Shown: piece by piece, positions 8,050 through 19,469 of the stretch
Numbering within the stretch: position 1 is the stretch's first letter
Layout: the number at the start of each line of letters is the position of its first letter
Assembly: GCA_000444245.1 (NCBI GenBank)
Contig: ATSW01084702.1
Coordinates: 1 to 21,197, forward strand
Reading direction: 5' to 3'
Source: Botryllus schlosseri
Taxonomy: Eukaryota > Chordata > Ascidiacea > Stolidobranchia > Styelidae
Length of the DNA: 21,197 bases
The notes under the pieces: model-generated
What the model saw: only the letters and a program-made list of their open reading frames with translations
Databases searched by the model: none
What the model was told of the DNA's origin: nothing
Program-made: the position numbers and the translations under genes

Positions 8050-8235
8050 GATGTAGACCTAAGTCCGCAAAATAGTATTTTCTCGAAGAGAATCAGGTAA
8101 GCGGTGACGGTGTCGGTGGGTAACGAAAGGAAGTTCCGTCATCGTTAACCATTATTAATTTGTTATTCGTATATCGATGTATATTCTATAAGTAGTGATT
8201 ACAAATAATGTTCATTACGCTATTATTTTTGGCAG
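8050..8235 (+). other. Candidate 5' UTR exon and intron of LUC7L3
   Basis: CAG|GTAAGC at 8096/8097 is a strong donor and TTTTTGGCAG at 8226-8235 a strong acceptor, giving a 139-bp intron in the leader. The second leader exon would run from 8236 to the ATG at 8335. The transcription start near 8050 is a guess from the TATA position. Confidence 0.45.
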
Positions 8236-8334
8236 GCCTGGAATGTTATCAGATATTCCTAGACCTTCAGATTGTAGCCGGTAGAATTTAAATTGTTGTT
8301 TTAAATTCAAGGGAAGCCATCATCAATATTCACA

Positions 8335-11300
8335 ATGACTTCGGAGCTTTCCCAAATGCTCGATGAGTTGATGGGAAAAAATAGAAATGCTGCTCCGGAC
8401 GACAAAAGTCAGGATCTCCATTGGAGTGACAAGGATGTAAGTAATACAATCTGATCTGGCCATCTGGGTAATATGCATCGCATTCCTTCGTAAATTTGAA
8501 CAACCAATGTGTCCAATACGGTTTCTATTTTCCGTTCATTGAATGATTTCAATATATTGTTCTGGCAGGTCTGCAAGCACTTTCTCTGTGGATTCTGCCC
8601 TGCAGAGTTGTTCACTAATACAAGATCAGATCTGGGACCGTGTCCGAAAATTCATGATGAAGCCCTGAAAAAGGTATTTATGTCAACTGAAAACAGTGTT
8701 TTTCTTTTCGGCAATAGGTTGCAGCTGACAGACGTGTTTCTTGCATTAGACTAGTCAAGTAATTAAACGGAAAGCTGCTTGTGATGCTGCCATCAATTCC
8801 ACTCTGGTATACTTACCATCATATAGTATTCTTACTATACTCACTGTGCTGATGGAGCATTGTAATTTTTCAAATTTTTCAACATCAAAGTGTTAGTTCT
8901 TGGTTCTTGATGATTCAAAGTTTGAATGATGCAAAAAATATTTGTACACATCATCTGTATCATAATTTTTAACAATTATCTCTATCGATAATCTTTTTTT
9001 CTTGTTTGTTGAGTAGGCTGTATAGGCAACTAGTAGTAAAATAGCAACCAGCACGAAGAAGTTGACACTGGAAATCTATGCAATTGCAAATACCTCCTCA
9101 ATTTCTTGCACGATGAACTGCGCCTGTCAGGCCAAACCAAACTTGTGTTTGAGCTTGCACTGCCATTCTACATGTGGAAATGCCAGAATGTACAAACAGT
9201 CCAGTGCGAGATCCTATTTTCATTTCTTATTCCGATTGTTTCAGACCTATCAGCAGAGCACCAGATATATGAAGATGTCGTACGAGGAAGAATTTTTACA
9301 CTACCTGCAACAATGCATGTCAGACGTAGAAAGACGGATACGACGAAATCACCAACGGTTGCAGTTGAACGAAGAGAAAAACCAAAAGGTCAGTTGCACC
9401 TTTGACATGTTATGTCAGCAGATCTTACAAATGCTGCTCCTGGTCGTTAATATTTACTTGAACGTGGCCCTTCCTAACATCCAAGTATCTATATGAAACC
9501 GAAAGTTATCTGACTTTGATGCGAACTGTTCGGAACATTGCAGCCCGTTGCTACTCCCAACAAGGACACGGAAGACCAAATCAACCTATTAACGCAAAGA
9601 ATCGAAGAGTTGCTAAAAAAGATTGAGGAACTCGGTAACGAGGGGAATGTAGAAGAGGCGCAAGGCGTCATGAAATTGTGCGACCAACTAAAGGACGACA
9701 GAGAGAACCTATATAACCAGCAGCAGGGAAACGTAAGTTGACCGTATACTCCATTGGGTCTTTCCAATTGCATGAGTGATGTCGGTTAAATAAATTGCCT
9801 TCAACCTACCTGATGTGGGCTTGCGTTTACAGAAATCCGAGTGGCCCAGGAATCGATGGTCAGAGTAGTCATCGTTGGTACTCTCTAGTTAGTAGAAGTA
9901 GAAGGAACTATTTCCAAGTAGGCTAACTATAAAATTAAGTATTCTAGGCCTTAGTACAGTGGTTCCCAACCAGTGGGGAATACATTGGTTTCTGGTGGGG
10001 AATTGACCGATTTATTAAACAGTCTACATATTTATGGAGACACATGCGCAATTACCGTTACCAGTTAACTGCTCTGGAATGTATGTATCGAAAATTTCAT
10101 TGCGTGTTGTTCACAAAATCTCATTTTTTAACTCTCGATAACCAATCTTGGCGTCACAAACGCATCCAGCACGACCAGTATGACGTGAAATACGGTAACG
10201 CTTTCGCAAAATTTTGAGGGTTACCGGTATCGGTTCACCATACGTTTTATGTTGCAGTTGTAGGTGATTGTCTTGCGTACTGGTATGTCTTGTGTACTCA
10301 ATCAAGCAAATAGCTGCTCCGTAATCACAGAAATTTTGGTTAGTGGGGAATGAAGGCTTGGAATAAGTCTGAAGTGGGGAATGAAGACAAAAAGGTTGAT
10401 AACCAAAACCAATGCCTTGGTAGAAGTGGAAGTAGTTTAAAATCATTACGACTAGAACAGTGGTTCTCAAACTGGGGGACGTGAAGCTGCGATCAATTGA
10501 AAAGAATTTTAGCCTAATTTACCTCTGGCTCATTGTTATCGCTCTGTGTATAGTCCCAATTTCAGAATTCTCTCATCAACAGTCATAACCTTCCATGCCA
10601 TCTAACTATCCGTTGGGATTGCTAGCATTCCAGTTGCATTTTGTGATAAGACGATAAGGGGGCGCGAAATTTTTCACTATCCAAAGGGGGGCGTGGCCAA
10701 AAAAGTTTGAGAACCACTGGAATAGAGTAGTTAATCAGTAGTGGGCTGTTTCAGAATTGCAGGATCCTGCTTCGTGACTAACCCAAAATTAGTACCGGTA
10801 ATAGTGATGCTACAAATAGGTGCAATCTTCGAAGATATACTCTGCACTTACTGTGATGGCATTTTCACATTCTTCTTATGATGATTTCACACATTAACCG
10901 TTTCGCACCGGCGTGTCTATTTTTCGACATGCCGGTACGAGAAAAGGGTGCCGTAATTGAAACCACGATATATTACATATTAATCGTGCTAGGTCGTTGT
11001 TGTTCATTTCTGTGAATAGATATTGTTCGTACAAGTTCATTGATACCTTGTTATTTGATATTTATTATATCGAAGACGTCAAAATCGTATATCAAACACC
11101 GTAGATAATTATGTTGCAAAATGCACTGTGTCGGCAATTCGCGCGTCATTGACCACTCTCAGATAACGTTCTGTATGTTTCGTTCTAGCCGCCTTCGGGC
11201 ATAGTTGTTTCATTATGTCAATAGCTAGTGTCCATACAAGTCCACACATATCTTCATATCTGATATTAGTTACATCTAAGCTGATCAAAAGCTATGTGAT

Positions 11301-14300
11301 AGGCCGCGTGACAAAAATATCCGCCGAAGCATCATTTCGCAGACACGCGCGTTCCTCATACCCGCCATATACACTGTCGTTTAGTTGGTTTTATTCGTCA
11401 TAACCAGCTGTAGTTTGTTGCTATGAATAGCGATTGTCAGTTTCTGTTTATATTGTGCTAAAGCAACTATACTAGTTAGTTCTATACCGCTCAAGGTTTC
11501 ATTTGAAAACCGGGAAGCGAATTCCGTCAGACTACCGTACCAGCCTCAAGCACATGGCTGAATACCCGTCACATAACGTGAAATATATCGTGTTCTAATA
11601 AGCATACACCTTCATAGATTGTGTCTGTGAATTGTTGTTGTCTATATGATTCTAAATAACGGCTAATGGTAAAGTATAATTCGGAATACATACAATATTA
11701 CTCAGCGATAATACCTTCGCGAAAGCGTGCGTCTGGGTATACAAAGAGCTGTCGTACATCGATATATATCTTACGTTGTAGTAATGATAAGCATTTGCAG
11801 TAAATCTTTATGGTAAGGACTGTAAATATCCGTCTACGAACACAAAAATGACTAATATAGGGTCACAACAGTTAGAGTTATAAGCCTTCGAAGTTACCAT
11901 ACGCGCGCGAATCACGCGCCATGATGACTCACTCTCTCTGCGGTCTGCCGCGAGCTGACTAAAACGGTCGGCAATGTTTTGATTAGAAATTAGCGCCTGC
12001 TAGACGTAGACCGTCGACTCAGGGCTCTCTAGAACGATGAATTCTGAGCCTATACAATACACCAGACTGTATGGTCGTCGAATACCTATACTAAGGTTCA
12101 TAAGGTCCGCAATTTAGCATTTCTGTTTCCAACCTACGTTTTCACGGCTTGCTCTCGATATAAGTGGCCAGACACAGAGCTCGAAATGATTTGAGTGGCG
12201 CAATCGGATCCGCGTTGAAATTCTGAATCGAACGCTACCTTGTTTACCGGGCTCCAATCCCATTAAGGCACAGTTTTACGATTTTGAAAATTGAAGTAAA
12301 ATTTTTCGAAAATTGCAGCCGTTGCCATTCGGTTAAAGTAATGCAAACTTATCCCGAAACTGCTACCCTGTATATTCGATACAGACAAGCAGGTTAACGC
12401 GAATCTAAGACTCAATCCCACCTCTGTTGTGACTGTAATTTCAAGGCTAGGAGTGCTTGTGGATGATTGTGAGCACAGACATTGTCGCCGCGCTAACGCG
12501 TGGGTTTTGTGTCGCAGGCGCTGGATCAATTTACGGTTCAGGAAAAACAGATGGAGGTGTGCGAAGTGTGCGGTGCTTTTCTCATTGTTGGTGACGCGCA
12601 GTCGAGAGTGGATGATCATTTGATGGGCAAGCAGCATATGGGGTACGCGAAGATTAAGTCGCACATCGAGGAGTTGAAGGAGCAGATCAGAAAGAAGGCG
12701 GAGGCGCCCGTTCTGGAGGAGAAGAAGAGGTAGGCCTTGTTACGGAGTGGACACGTTTTTTTAGTATTGTGGGCCGTATGAATTGGATGGAAATTTGGGG
12801 TGGGTGAAGCAGTCATCCGATGGTGCAAATCACACGATGTTTTCTGAAGCTGAACACGTCGCTATTGCAATCTTACTCTCAGATTATACTCAAGGTAAAA
12901 TGGAATCACGATGCATAGCCACCATTGATTTGATCCCTGCCTAACCCAATTCAAGCCAGAAATATTTTAGGCAACACATGTTTCGATATTAATATCTATA
13001 TATGTTTCTGTGATTCTCAGAGAGGAACAAAAAGAGAGGACAGACAGAGAGAAGAAAGTGGACGACCCTCGCCGTGGCAGCAGGGACCGGGAATCGGACC
13101 GCCACCGTTCCAGAGACCATGACTCGCGTCGGTCCAGAGACGATCGGCGAGACAGTCGACGTCACGACGACAGAAGAGATTCCGACCGGCGCCGGTCCAG
13201 AGACCGCGACAGGGACCGCGGGTATCATGCCAGATCTAGAGACGACAGGGACAGGTAACTTGCTTACGGCGCTGATCCATCTCATAACCTACCTCGAATT
13301 TTGTCTCCTCGGTAGAGTTGCATTTGTTGTGGCGTCGTAACAGTAAGACCAGCGGTGGTAAGAGTAGTTGGTACTGGCATGGAAGGTAAAGTAAAGTAGA
13401 AGCAGTCTTTTCAAAGACAGTAAGTAGAAAATCATGGTAAGAAAAGTTATCTGCAGAAAGTAGATTGAATTGTGGTGTTATATCTTTTAGCAGCTAGTCT
13501 GAGGTGCACGTTTCCAGAACGACTCGTGACATTAAACATAGCTGCAATTTTATAAAGTATACCGAGAGGGCTGTTTTTACAATTTCCTCGCACAATTGAT
13601 GCGAACATTAGGGTTGTAATGACTCGACTCGGGTCGCGATTTTCTGGAGACTGGACTTGACTTGAGTCATTTTCTCAAAATACGGAAATGACTCGAGGCA
13701 ATCTGTGTATTAACTCGACTTGGACTCGAGTTATTGCGCATGACTCGGACTAAGTCATATGACTCGAATCTCAAACAGCCAAGAGCGACGTTTCATTGTA
13801 ATTTCGAAGAATAGTAAAGTAGCCACCCTGTTGTGATACGTCTATTGGCACTGGTACTTGAAACATATGACAAAGTCATATGACTCTAATCTCAGACGGC
13901 CAAGACCAACATTTCATTGTAATTTCGAAGAATAGTAAAGTAGGGTTACCATACGTCCTCTTTTTTGACAATTTTGGTTAAACACAGGGCAAAATACAAC
14001 GGAGATACCATGAAATAGCACTGAACTAACGCTCAGGCGGGTATTTCGGGAGCTGAGCAAAAGTCGAGTAGAAGTGAAAGCATTTCAAGTAAGCGAAACT
14101 GAAAAAGTGAAGTACTTTCTTACCCACCACACCTGAGTAAGACAGTTTTTTGTACCTACTATGCGACTGTGAAGTAAATGATGTCATTTGAACTTGAAAG
14201 GTATTTTGGAACTCGACTATGGAAGGATAAAATGTATCAAAACCACAATGGTTGATTTTATAAACCCTAATTGAAAGGGATATCTGTTTCAGTGTTGAAA

Positions 14301-16014
14301 CTAAAATAGTATTTCACTAATCGACTGAAATCACCACACCACAATTAATAACGTACTCATTTCCAGGATTGTAATCAAACAAATCGCAAGGTTCCGAGTC
14401 GCAATTCAATCTCACTTTCTAAATTTTGACTCGATTCATAGTGTCTTGACCCGAGTCCAAGTCATTATGCTCAGTTTTCAGTTCGATCCTACTCAACCCA
14501 CCTTTTTCAGGCCTGCTCGAGTGATATAGAATGGCTCGAATTCATAATATAGTGACTTTACTCAGTGTTAACAGTTTATGGCCCTATTTTCAATGTAACG
14601 GGACTGACAGCCCAAATACCAATAATGTGGTAACTTTACTGTTCTTCGAAGTTACAATGAAATGTCTGTATTGGCCATTCTAGTCTCGAGTTAATGACTT
14701 GGTTGGAGTCATGCACAATGACTCGAGTACAAGTCGAGTCATTTTACGCATTATAAAAAATGAATGAGTCAAGGCGAGTCACCAAAAAATCGCGTCATAA
14801 CACCAGTCATTACAATACAACCCTGCTCATTTCGGATTCGAGCACTCGAATCATTGAGCCGAGTCCTGGTATCAGTCGTTGAATGATTGTTGCCGTTTTA
14901 GGAGACGATCACACCGGAGCAGGTCCAGGGACCGTGACAGGCGGCACTCCCGTAAGCACTCGAGGCCGCGGTCGCGCAGCCGGGAACGCAAGGAGAGCAA
15001 GCGTGTTCGTCGGAGCGGATCCAGGGACAGGCGGAGCAAAGATGCGGACCGCGACAAGGAGCCGGTCAATCAAAATCATGGTTCTCAAAAGAGCGGAGAC
15101 GAAAGAGAGCAGAAGACTAGCCTCGATTCTGAGAACAAGGGTGAGTACCGCGGCCCGATGTTTTGTGGTGGCTTGAACGGTTGACAAGGGTTTGAGAACT
15201 TTTCCAACTTGAAACAATGTGATGATCAAAAATATCAATTTGAATAGTTTGACTAAATTGGTTTTGAAATTTGAAGTTTCCGATTTGTCGCAGTTCAAAA
15301 GTAATCCGCTTGGTGCGAAAAACCGAGCATGGTTGCTGTTAGAGCACCGGGATCATGTACACCAGTGCTTCCCAACTTGTGGTGTGCGACTGTGCGAGTA
15401 ACTTCAGCGAGCCTATAAACATGTAAAGTAAGTAGATCAAGATGTTCATATCCAAGTAACGCTAATGGTCAATTGCAGCTTGTGGTCATATTTAACTAGG
15501 CGTTCAGCGCTGGCTCGCATTGGTACAAGCGAAATTGTGAGGCCAGCCAGGAGATATCCATCCATCCATACTTCCTAAAACTTTGTAAATCCTACTTCAG
15601 TGGCTGCAAGAACATTTTTTCATCAATTTCGAAAAAATACATCACAATTTTCGATTTCGGGAATCGTTGATTCAGCCGCTTCCCATGTCATGATTTCAAA
15701 AGATTGCGTGCTAGTTCGCCATACCAAATCATGCCGTTGTGGCATACCCTATGCTCCCTTCAGATATTACAGAGGTAGTACGTGAACTCAAAATAAATAC
15801 TCGAAATGGTAGACAAGTTAAAAAGTTTGGGAAACATCGACATACAATGCTGCGAATTCTACCACAGCTTTTCCTGACGTTGGTATTTGTTTTTTCAGAA
15901 CAACAGGAGAAGTCTGCTTCCAACGGAGGCCAGTGTAATGATTCTAGCGCCGGTGTCGCCAAGACAGATGGTGTTGGCGAAATGCAACCGGGCATTACCG
16001 AAGGTGACCAGTAG
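8335..16014 (+). CDS. LUC7L3: LUC7-like protein 3 (LUC7L3/CROP), eight coding exons
   Basis: LUC7L3 is a nuclear-speckle protein linked to U1 snRNP and 5' splice-site choice. Exons: 8335-8436, 8569-8673, 9245-9388, 9544-9732, 12518-12729, 13021-13254, 14902-15140, 15899-16014. All introns are GT-AG, phases match, and the sum is 1341 bases, 446 residues plus stop (human 432). Residues 1-15 give the LUC7 N-terminal motif LSQMLDELMG. Zinc finger 1 is C36-C44-C59-H63 within CKHFLCGFCPAELFTNTRSD, nearly identical to human LUC7L3 and distinct from LUC7L/LUC7L2. A coiled coil spans about 85-180. Zinc finger 2 is C195-C198-H214-H220 in MEVCEVCGAFLIVGDAQ, again diagnostic of LUC7L3. Residues 250-410 form an Arg-Asp/Arg-Ser-rich domain, with a Gln/Gly-rich tail in the last exon. 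Introns 1, 2, 3 and 5 are 132-571 bp, intron 4 is 2785 bp, intron 6 is 1647 bp and intron 7 is 758 bp; the last three hold hAT elements. Confidence 0.96.
9853..9956 (+). mobile_element. Relic of the AGAAGTAG hAT family
   Basis: GATGGTCAGAGTAGTCA followed by TAGTAGAAGTAGAAGG resembles the left end of the element at 3962 with decay. Scraps of the same sequence style reappear at 10423-10457 and 10720-10745. This suggests one old copy in LUC7L3 intron 4 that was later split by the two hATs below; its right end cannot be fixed. Confidence 0.4.
9957..10414 (+). mobile_element. Non-autonomous hAT, CAGTGGTTCCCAACC type
   Basis: The left end is CAGTGGTTCCCAACC; the right end, GGTTGATAACC then AAAACCAATG, is a decayed counterpart with a short insertion. 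Flanking octamers CCTTAGTA (9949-9956) and CCTTGGTA (10415-10422) match at 7 of 8 positions and fix the ends. The unit GTGGGGAAT recurs near both ends (about 9975, 9997, 10344, 10375). It lies in LUC7L3 intron 4. Confidence 0.75.
10458..10719 (+). mobile_element. Non-autonomous hAT MITE, CAGTGGTTCTCAAACT type
   Basis: CAGTGGTTCTCAAACT and AGTTTGAGAACCACTG are perfect 16-bp inverted ends, followed inward by the G-rich runs GGGGGAC and AAAGGGGGGC typical of this hAT MITE group. Flanking octamers GACTAGAA and GAATAGAG match at 6 of 8 positions. At 262 bp it has no coding capacity. It lies in LUC7L3 intron 4. Confidence 0.88.
10720..12517. other. LUC7L3 intron 4, right part
   Basis: This 1.8-kb stretch ends at the exon 5 acceptor (TTTGTGTCGCAG). 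Apart from the hairpin at 10907-10936 I see no element ends, exons or RNA genes. CG-rich patches occur near 11130 and 11900-11950. Confidence 0.5.
10907..10936. repeat. 11-bp inverted repeat, hairpin-capable
   Basis: ACCGGCGTGTC and GACATGCCGGT pair with a single G-T type mismatch around an 8-nt AT-rich loop. It lies in LUC7L3 intron 4; no function is evident. Confidence 0.6.
13350..13450 (+). mobile_element. Decayed AGGTGG/AGAAGTAG hAT end
   Basis: CAGCGGTGGTAAGAGTAGTTGG followed by AAAGTAGAAGCAG and similar units resembles the AGAGGTGG-type hAT terminus. It lies about 95 bp into LUC7L3 intron 6. A possible partner end is at 14104-14134, but that span would cross rather than contain the element starting at 13609, so pairing is uncertain. 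Confidence 0.4.
13941..13990 (+). mobile_element. Fragment of another hAT end (AGGGTTACCATACGTCC)
   Basis: AGGGTTACCATACGTCCTCT followed by a T-run recalls the hAT ends of the CAGGGTTNCCANACGTCC group. No partner end was located; it is embedded in the composite element of intron 6. Confidence 0.35.
14053..14134 (-). mobile_element. Decayed AGAAGTAG-family hAT end
   Basis: GTCGAGTAGAAGTG units followed by AAGTACTTTCTTACCCACCA and CACCTGAG match the right end of the AGAGGTGG hAT class with mismatches. Confidence 0.45.
15363..15839 (+). mobile_element. Old hAT-like element in LUC7L3 intron 7
   Basis: CAGTGCTTCCCAACTTGTGG then GTGTGCGA is a familiar hAT left end. AAGTTTGGGAAACATCG at 15823-15839 is a plausible decayed right end. 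The flanking octamers ATGTACAC and ACATACAA match at 5 of 8 positions. It has no coding capacity. Confidence 0.45.
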
Positions 16015-17791
16015 TCAGTATGGTTCGAGCAGGTAATTTTGCACAGTTCCGATTCTGTACTCTGTCGGCTCGCGCCTCAAACTCCCAAAGACTCTACAAT
16101 CACTTTCAACTCTATGCTCATTTCCACCCGCCTCCATCTCCAAGTCTATGGCCACAGTCGATCACGATATGCCTTTCCATGCGATATCTCTTCAAGGCAA
16201 TGCTTTCAAAGGTCAATCTTTGATTGGATGCTGAGTTGGGTAAATTGTTACCCGAGTTGCCTAACCACATAGTTTTTCCTTCCATCTTAAACTTCCCAAC
16301 GCTGCTCCAGTGCTGATGTATCTGACTTTTCCTTCCACTTACTCATGCCGAAATCGGTTTCTTTCGGTTCATTGAGGATTTCCAAGGATTTCAATCCAAA
16401 CTCGTTCGTTTTCCCGTTCCCTCGACACGATGACCTTGCGTATACCTTGCTATTCTCTTCTGCATAGCTATATGTGTATTCTTGTATTTATCGTTACTGC
16501 GTAGCGGCGGTGGTGTTGATTTATGTCGATTGCTACCCAATCAAAATCATCGAGACGAGGGAAATCAAACCATATGTTTGAGTCGTTACCAATCGAGTGG
16601 CTGTGCCGGCAAAACGAGCAGGTACCAGATTTTTAGTAATTTGAACGCAGCTAACATCTAGTAACGTCGCGACCGGTATTTGGATAAGAAGGTACGGTAT
16701 ATCAACTGCGACCGCAAAGAAATTTGTGTTGAGAAAAAAGGTATTTCAAAGTTCTATTTTAAGCGGAGGTACTGCCCCACGCGGATCGTGCCGTTGTATG
16801 GACCTGGTGGTTTTCACATTTTTGTGTATTTGATTGCGCACCGTGCAACTTTTCTGTTCACAAGGCCCAAAACGGTGAATACCAAGAAATATGTACGGTG
16901 AAAAATAAGGGGGAAGTTTATAGTTCAAAGGCTTGTCCGTACTGGACTGTGCATTTCTGGGTTATAACTTGATGCATTGATTCAGGCCCTCTTAACTTGC
17001 AGTCGTTTTAGAATGGGCACTTCATAACGTACATATGCCCAATTGACTTGGTACACATGGGATACAACCGTGATACTCAAGTACGTCATTGGACTTTTGC
17101 GCCTGATGGGGGTATATTGGGGTGTGCGACAATCGTGCTTTCAAAATGTTATTTTCAGGATTGTGACTTTCCGGATTGATCTTGTCTGTATGCTCGTTGA
17201 AATGCAGCCTGCCATGTTACCGGTATTTTCGAATGAACTTTCTAGGACTAACGGCCACGAATCACGGTCAGAATCCGTGCCCTTGCCTAAACGATTCTCT
17301 CGTTTGCAGCGTGACGCAAGAAATTTACGTGTAAAAAGGTGTGCCGGCCGGATTTGGAATCAAGCACGCAAGACTGAGGTGGGCTTAAAGGGGGCAAAAC
17401 GGTGTGATTGCGATTGATTTTATGAAGCTTTGGGATCGGTCATGCTCAACACCGAGATTTCACGGGAATGATCGCTATGCTAACACCCGGGTAGTTGGTC
17501 TGCAACATTTTGGATGGAGGTCTCTATCTTTTGAGATAATGTCCCATTGTAAAATAGGTAAATTTGATAAGATTTTTACGCCGTTTCTCTACCTGTTGCC
17601 CCCCTTTGCGCCCGTACTGGCACATTTCGCGATTGTCATCTGCAGTTTTCAAACGTTTTGTTACGTTCGGTTACAATCGACTATTTGCTTGGAATCTTTT
17701 GTCTTATGTTGTTGTTAGTGGCAGCCTAGGTCAGGTGTTAGCAATGCTGCGATGTGTTCAGTAGGCAGGATTACAGACAATTCGGTCTCTG
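16015..17791. other. LUC7L3 3' flank; nothing firm seen
   Basis: The first few hundred bases should be LUC7L3 3' UTR. I found no AATAAA or ATTAAA in the first 550 bases, so the cleavage site is unresolved. CGAGCAG|GTAATTTT at 16031 could be a donor of an alternative 3' intron. Reading frames at 16680-16901 and 17043-17417 lack splice or composition support. Confidence 0.45.
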
Positions 17792-18039
17792 CACGATGGT
17801 GGTCAGTTACGAAGTACTTTTACTTCTTGAAGCACTTGAAGTAGATTTTTCCTACTCGCGCTACTTTTTGAGTAGTTATGATTTTAGACTACTTCTACTT
17901 GACAGTTTTGAGTTTTGTAGGCAAAAATAAGCGTGGGATACCTACTTACTTGTGAACCACCACTCCTACTTCTACTTGAGTAGAAATTCCGGCGGTACTT
18001 CTACTTGAGTAGCGACGATGACTACTTTGACCACCTCGG
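17792..18039 (-). mobile_element. Short hAT MITE of the AGAAGTAG family
   Basis: The left end GGTGGTCAGTTACGAAGTAC and the right end GTAGCGACGATGACTACTTTGACCACCTC mirror, in the opposite orientation, the ends of the element at 3962-5229, with CTACTTCTACTTGAGTAG units inside. At about 248 bp it is a deletion derivative. The outermost bases are altered and the exact limits and target duplication are uncertain. Confidence 0.72.
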
Positions 18040-19469
18040 CCTATATCTTATATATTTTCTTTGTAATACCGTCACGGGATTATTGCGCATGGCTGCACAG
18101 TGCACACCATGCGATGCCAGACCTCGCAACACATTCTCGTGTATCAGATGGAAATTTGCCGTGGGCAAAGATGGAGCCTTTCGTAATTGAGGTTGTAAAC
18201 AGGGTGTCACTGTCAACAGCTCTGTCCAGTGTAAAGCCCAGAAAAGACTGCATCGAGCTTGGAGTTGGCAATAAAGGTAGATAGATTTTCGGTATAGAAT
18301 GCGTGGTGTATTCCCATCAGAGGACGCGAACGCAAGTCTATTGATGCCACTGATATGCCGGACAACATGGAAGTACCGATAGGTCAGGATGGGTATGTAT
18401 TTGGTTGAAGCATTTTACCACGCCGTTACGACTATCGATACCTAGTTATTCATTGCGTCTCGGACATAGTATTGCGCATTTGCGGTTTGACTTCTAATAA
18501 ACCGGGTTTGAGGGGCGGATGACGACGGTTTCCTGAACTGACCAAAACTTCTACCATTATTTAAAAAATAATTTTTGTATACAATCAAGTATGTTCATTG
18601 TTCAATGATTACTAGCAAGAACTTATAGTCCTACGAGATGCTTGAGTCCAGGCACAGATTCGCTTCGACTTGGTGTGCAATGGATCGGCAGTTCGACACG
18701 TGTCGGCGAGATCGAGATTTATCAGTGTATTCCCTGCTTTAGTGGTATCGCAAAGGCAGTGTGCATCGGACAATTGATGTGGGCTGGTGGGACTGCAAAC
18801 AAAGCAAAGGTGCCATCGTAAGTCAAACGCGCAGTGGCACAATTTTAACTTGTGTCCACATCCCACCTTGCGAGTACGCTGTTGAGACTAGAGATTGATC
18901 CTTCAGAATTATTTTAGTCATGGACCAATCCCTCTAATTGCAATGATTGGAGAACATTCTGAACTGTTTTGCGTATTCCGTTGTTGGATCATGGTTCAGT
19001 TACCTTCTTAGCTATTTGTGTGGTCTGATCGTAAGGAGGCTACGTGAAATGACGAGCGCACGGCGTAAACATATTCGTAAATGCATTCGTTAGGGGGCGA
19101 TCGTAAGTCGTTGGGAACAAGAAACATCACCATGACAATCAGTCTGAGTTCGGGAAATGCTTATTCGTTATTGCAACTTGTAAAATGACACATAAAGTTG
19201 AAAGTTCAGAGTTATAGGCATTGTTATCGAACAATTACATAGAGACAGCCAGAATACGGTTTCCTAGAATATATCTGCCGTCAAAACGTGAAATAGAGTG
19301 CAAGTTGTTACTTCAAGCGTTTTCCACTAGACAAGAGACCTGTACCGGATATCGTAGCGTCTCAATGTGTCACATTGTTTAGTTTAAAAGAGCTGCTACA
19401 GAAGTAAAGTTTCTGGCGCGATAACATTAAATATACCAGGTAGCACCGTCATAATTGCGCGTCAATAAT
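18040..19469. other. Intergenic, nothing recognised
   Basis: No element ends, RNA genes or splice-consistent exons were seen. The Cys-rich minus-strand frame at 18612-18866 begins without an ATG and is not supported. The promoter of the acidic-protein gene should lie near the right end. Confidence 0.5.

Larger units (their letters stand above)
13609..14825 (+). mobile_element. Composite hAT-like element with GACTCGA subterminal repeats
   Basis: The left end TAGGGTTGTAATGACT and right end (reverse complement CAGGGTTGTATTGTAATGACT) are related inverted repeats, the right copy having a short insertion. The adjoining octamers share only about half their bases, so no clean target duplication survives. 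Both ends carry clusters of GACTCGAGT/GAGTCA motifs. A module of about 70 bp with TTTCATTGTAATTTCGAAGAA occurs directly at 13790-13828 and 13908-13943 and inverted at about 14640-14665. A second left-end-like sequence (AGGATTGTAATCA) at about 14365 suggests an internal duplication or two partly merged copies. It lies in LUC7L3 intron 6. Confidence 0.6.

Noticed and set aside
9062-9244. Upstream part of the long frame running into LUC7L3 exon 3
   Set aside because: A good acceptor at 9243-9244 and homology starting with TYQQST show that the upstream part is intron.
12989-13340. Alternative Thr/Ala- and Val/Pro-rich frames over exon 6
   Set aside because: Shadows of the Arg/Asp-rich LUC7L3 coding frame.
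14872-15298. Leu/Arg-rich minus-strand frames over exon 7
   Set aside because: Antisense shadows of the RS-type exon.
16680-16901. 73-codon basic frame
   Set aside because: It has no recognised family, no splice sites in phase, and a composition that does not stand out from noncoding surroundings.
17043-17417. 124-codon frame in the LUC7L3 flank
   Set aside because: Long but lacking domain features; an internal TTTTCAG suggests at most a possible exon, which I could not support.
18612-18866. Cys-rich minus-strand frame resembling a secreted peptide
   Set aside because: It starts at GTG rather than ATG, and has no signal peptide and no regular cysteine spacing.
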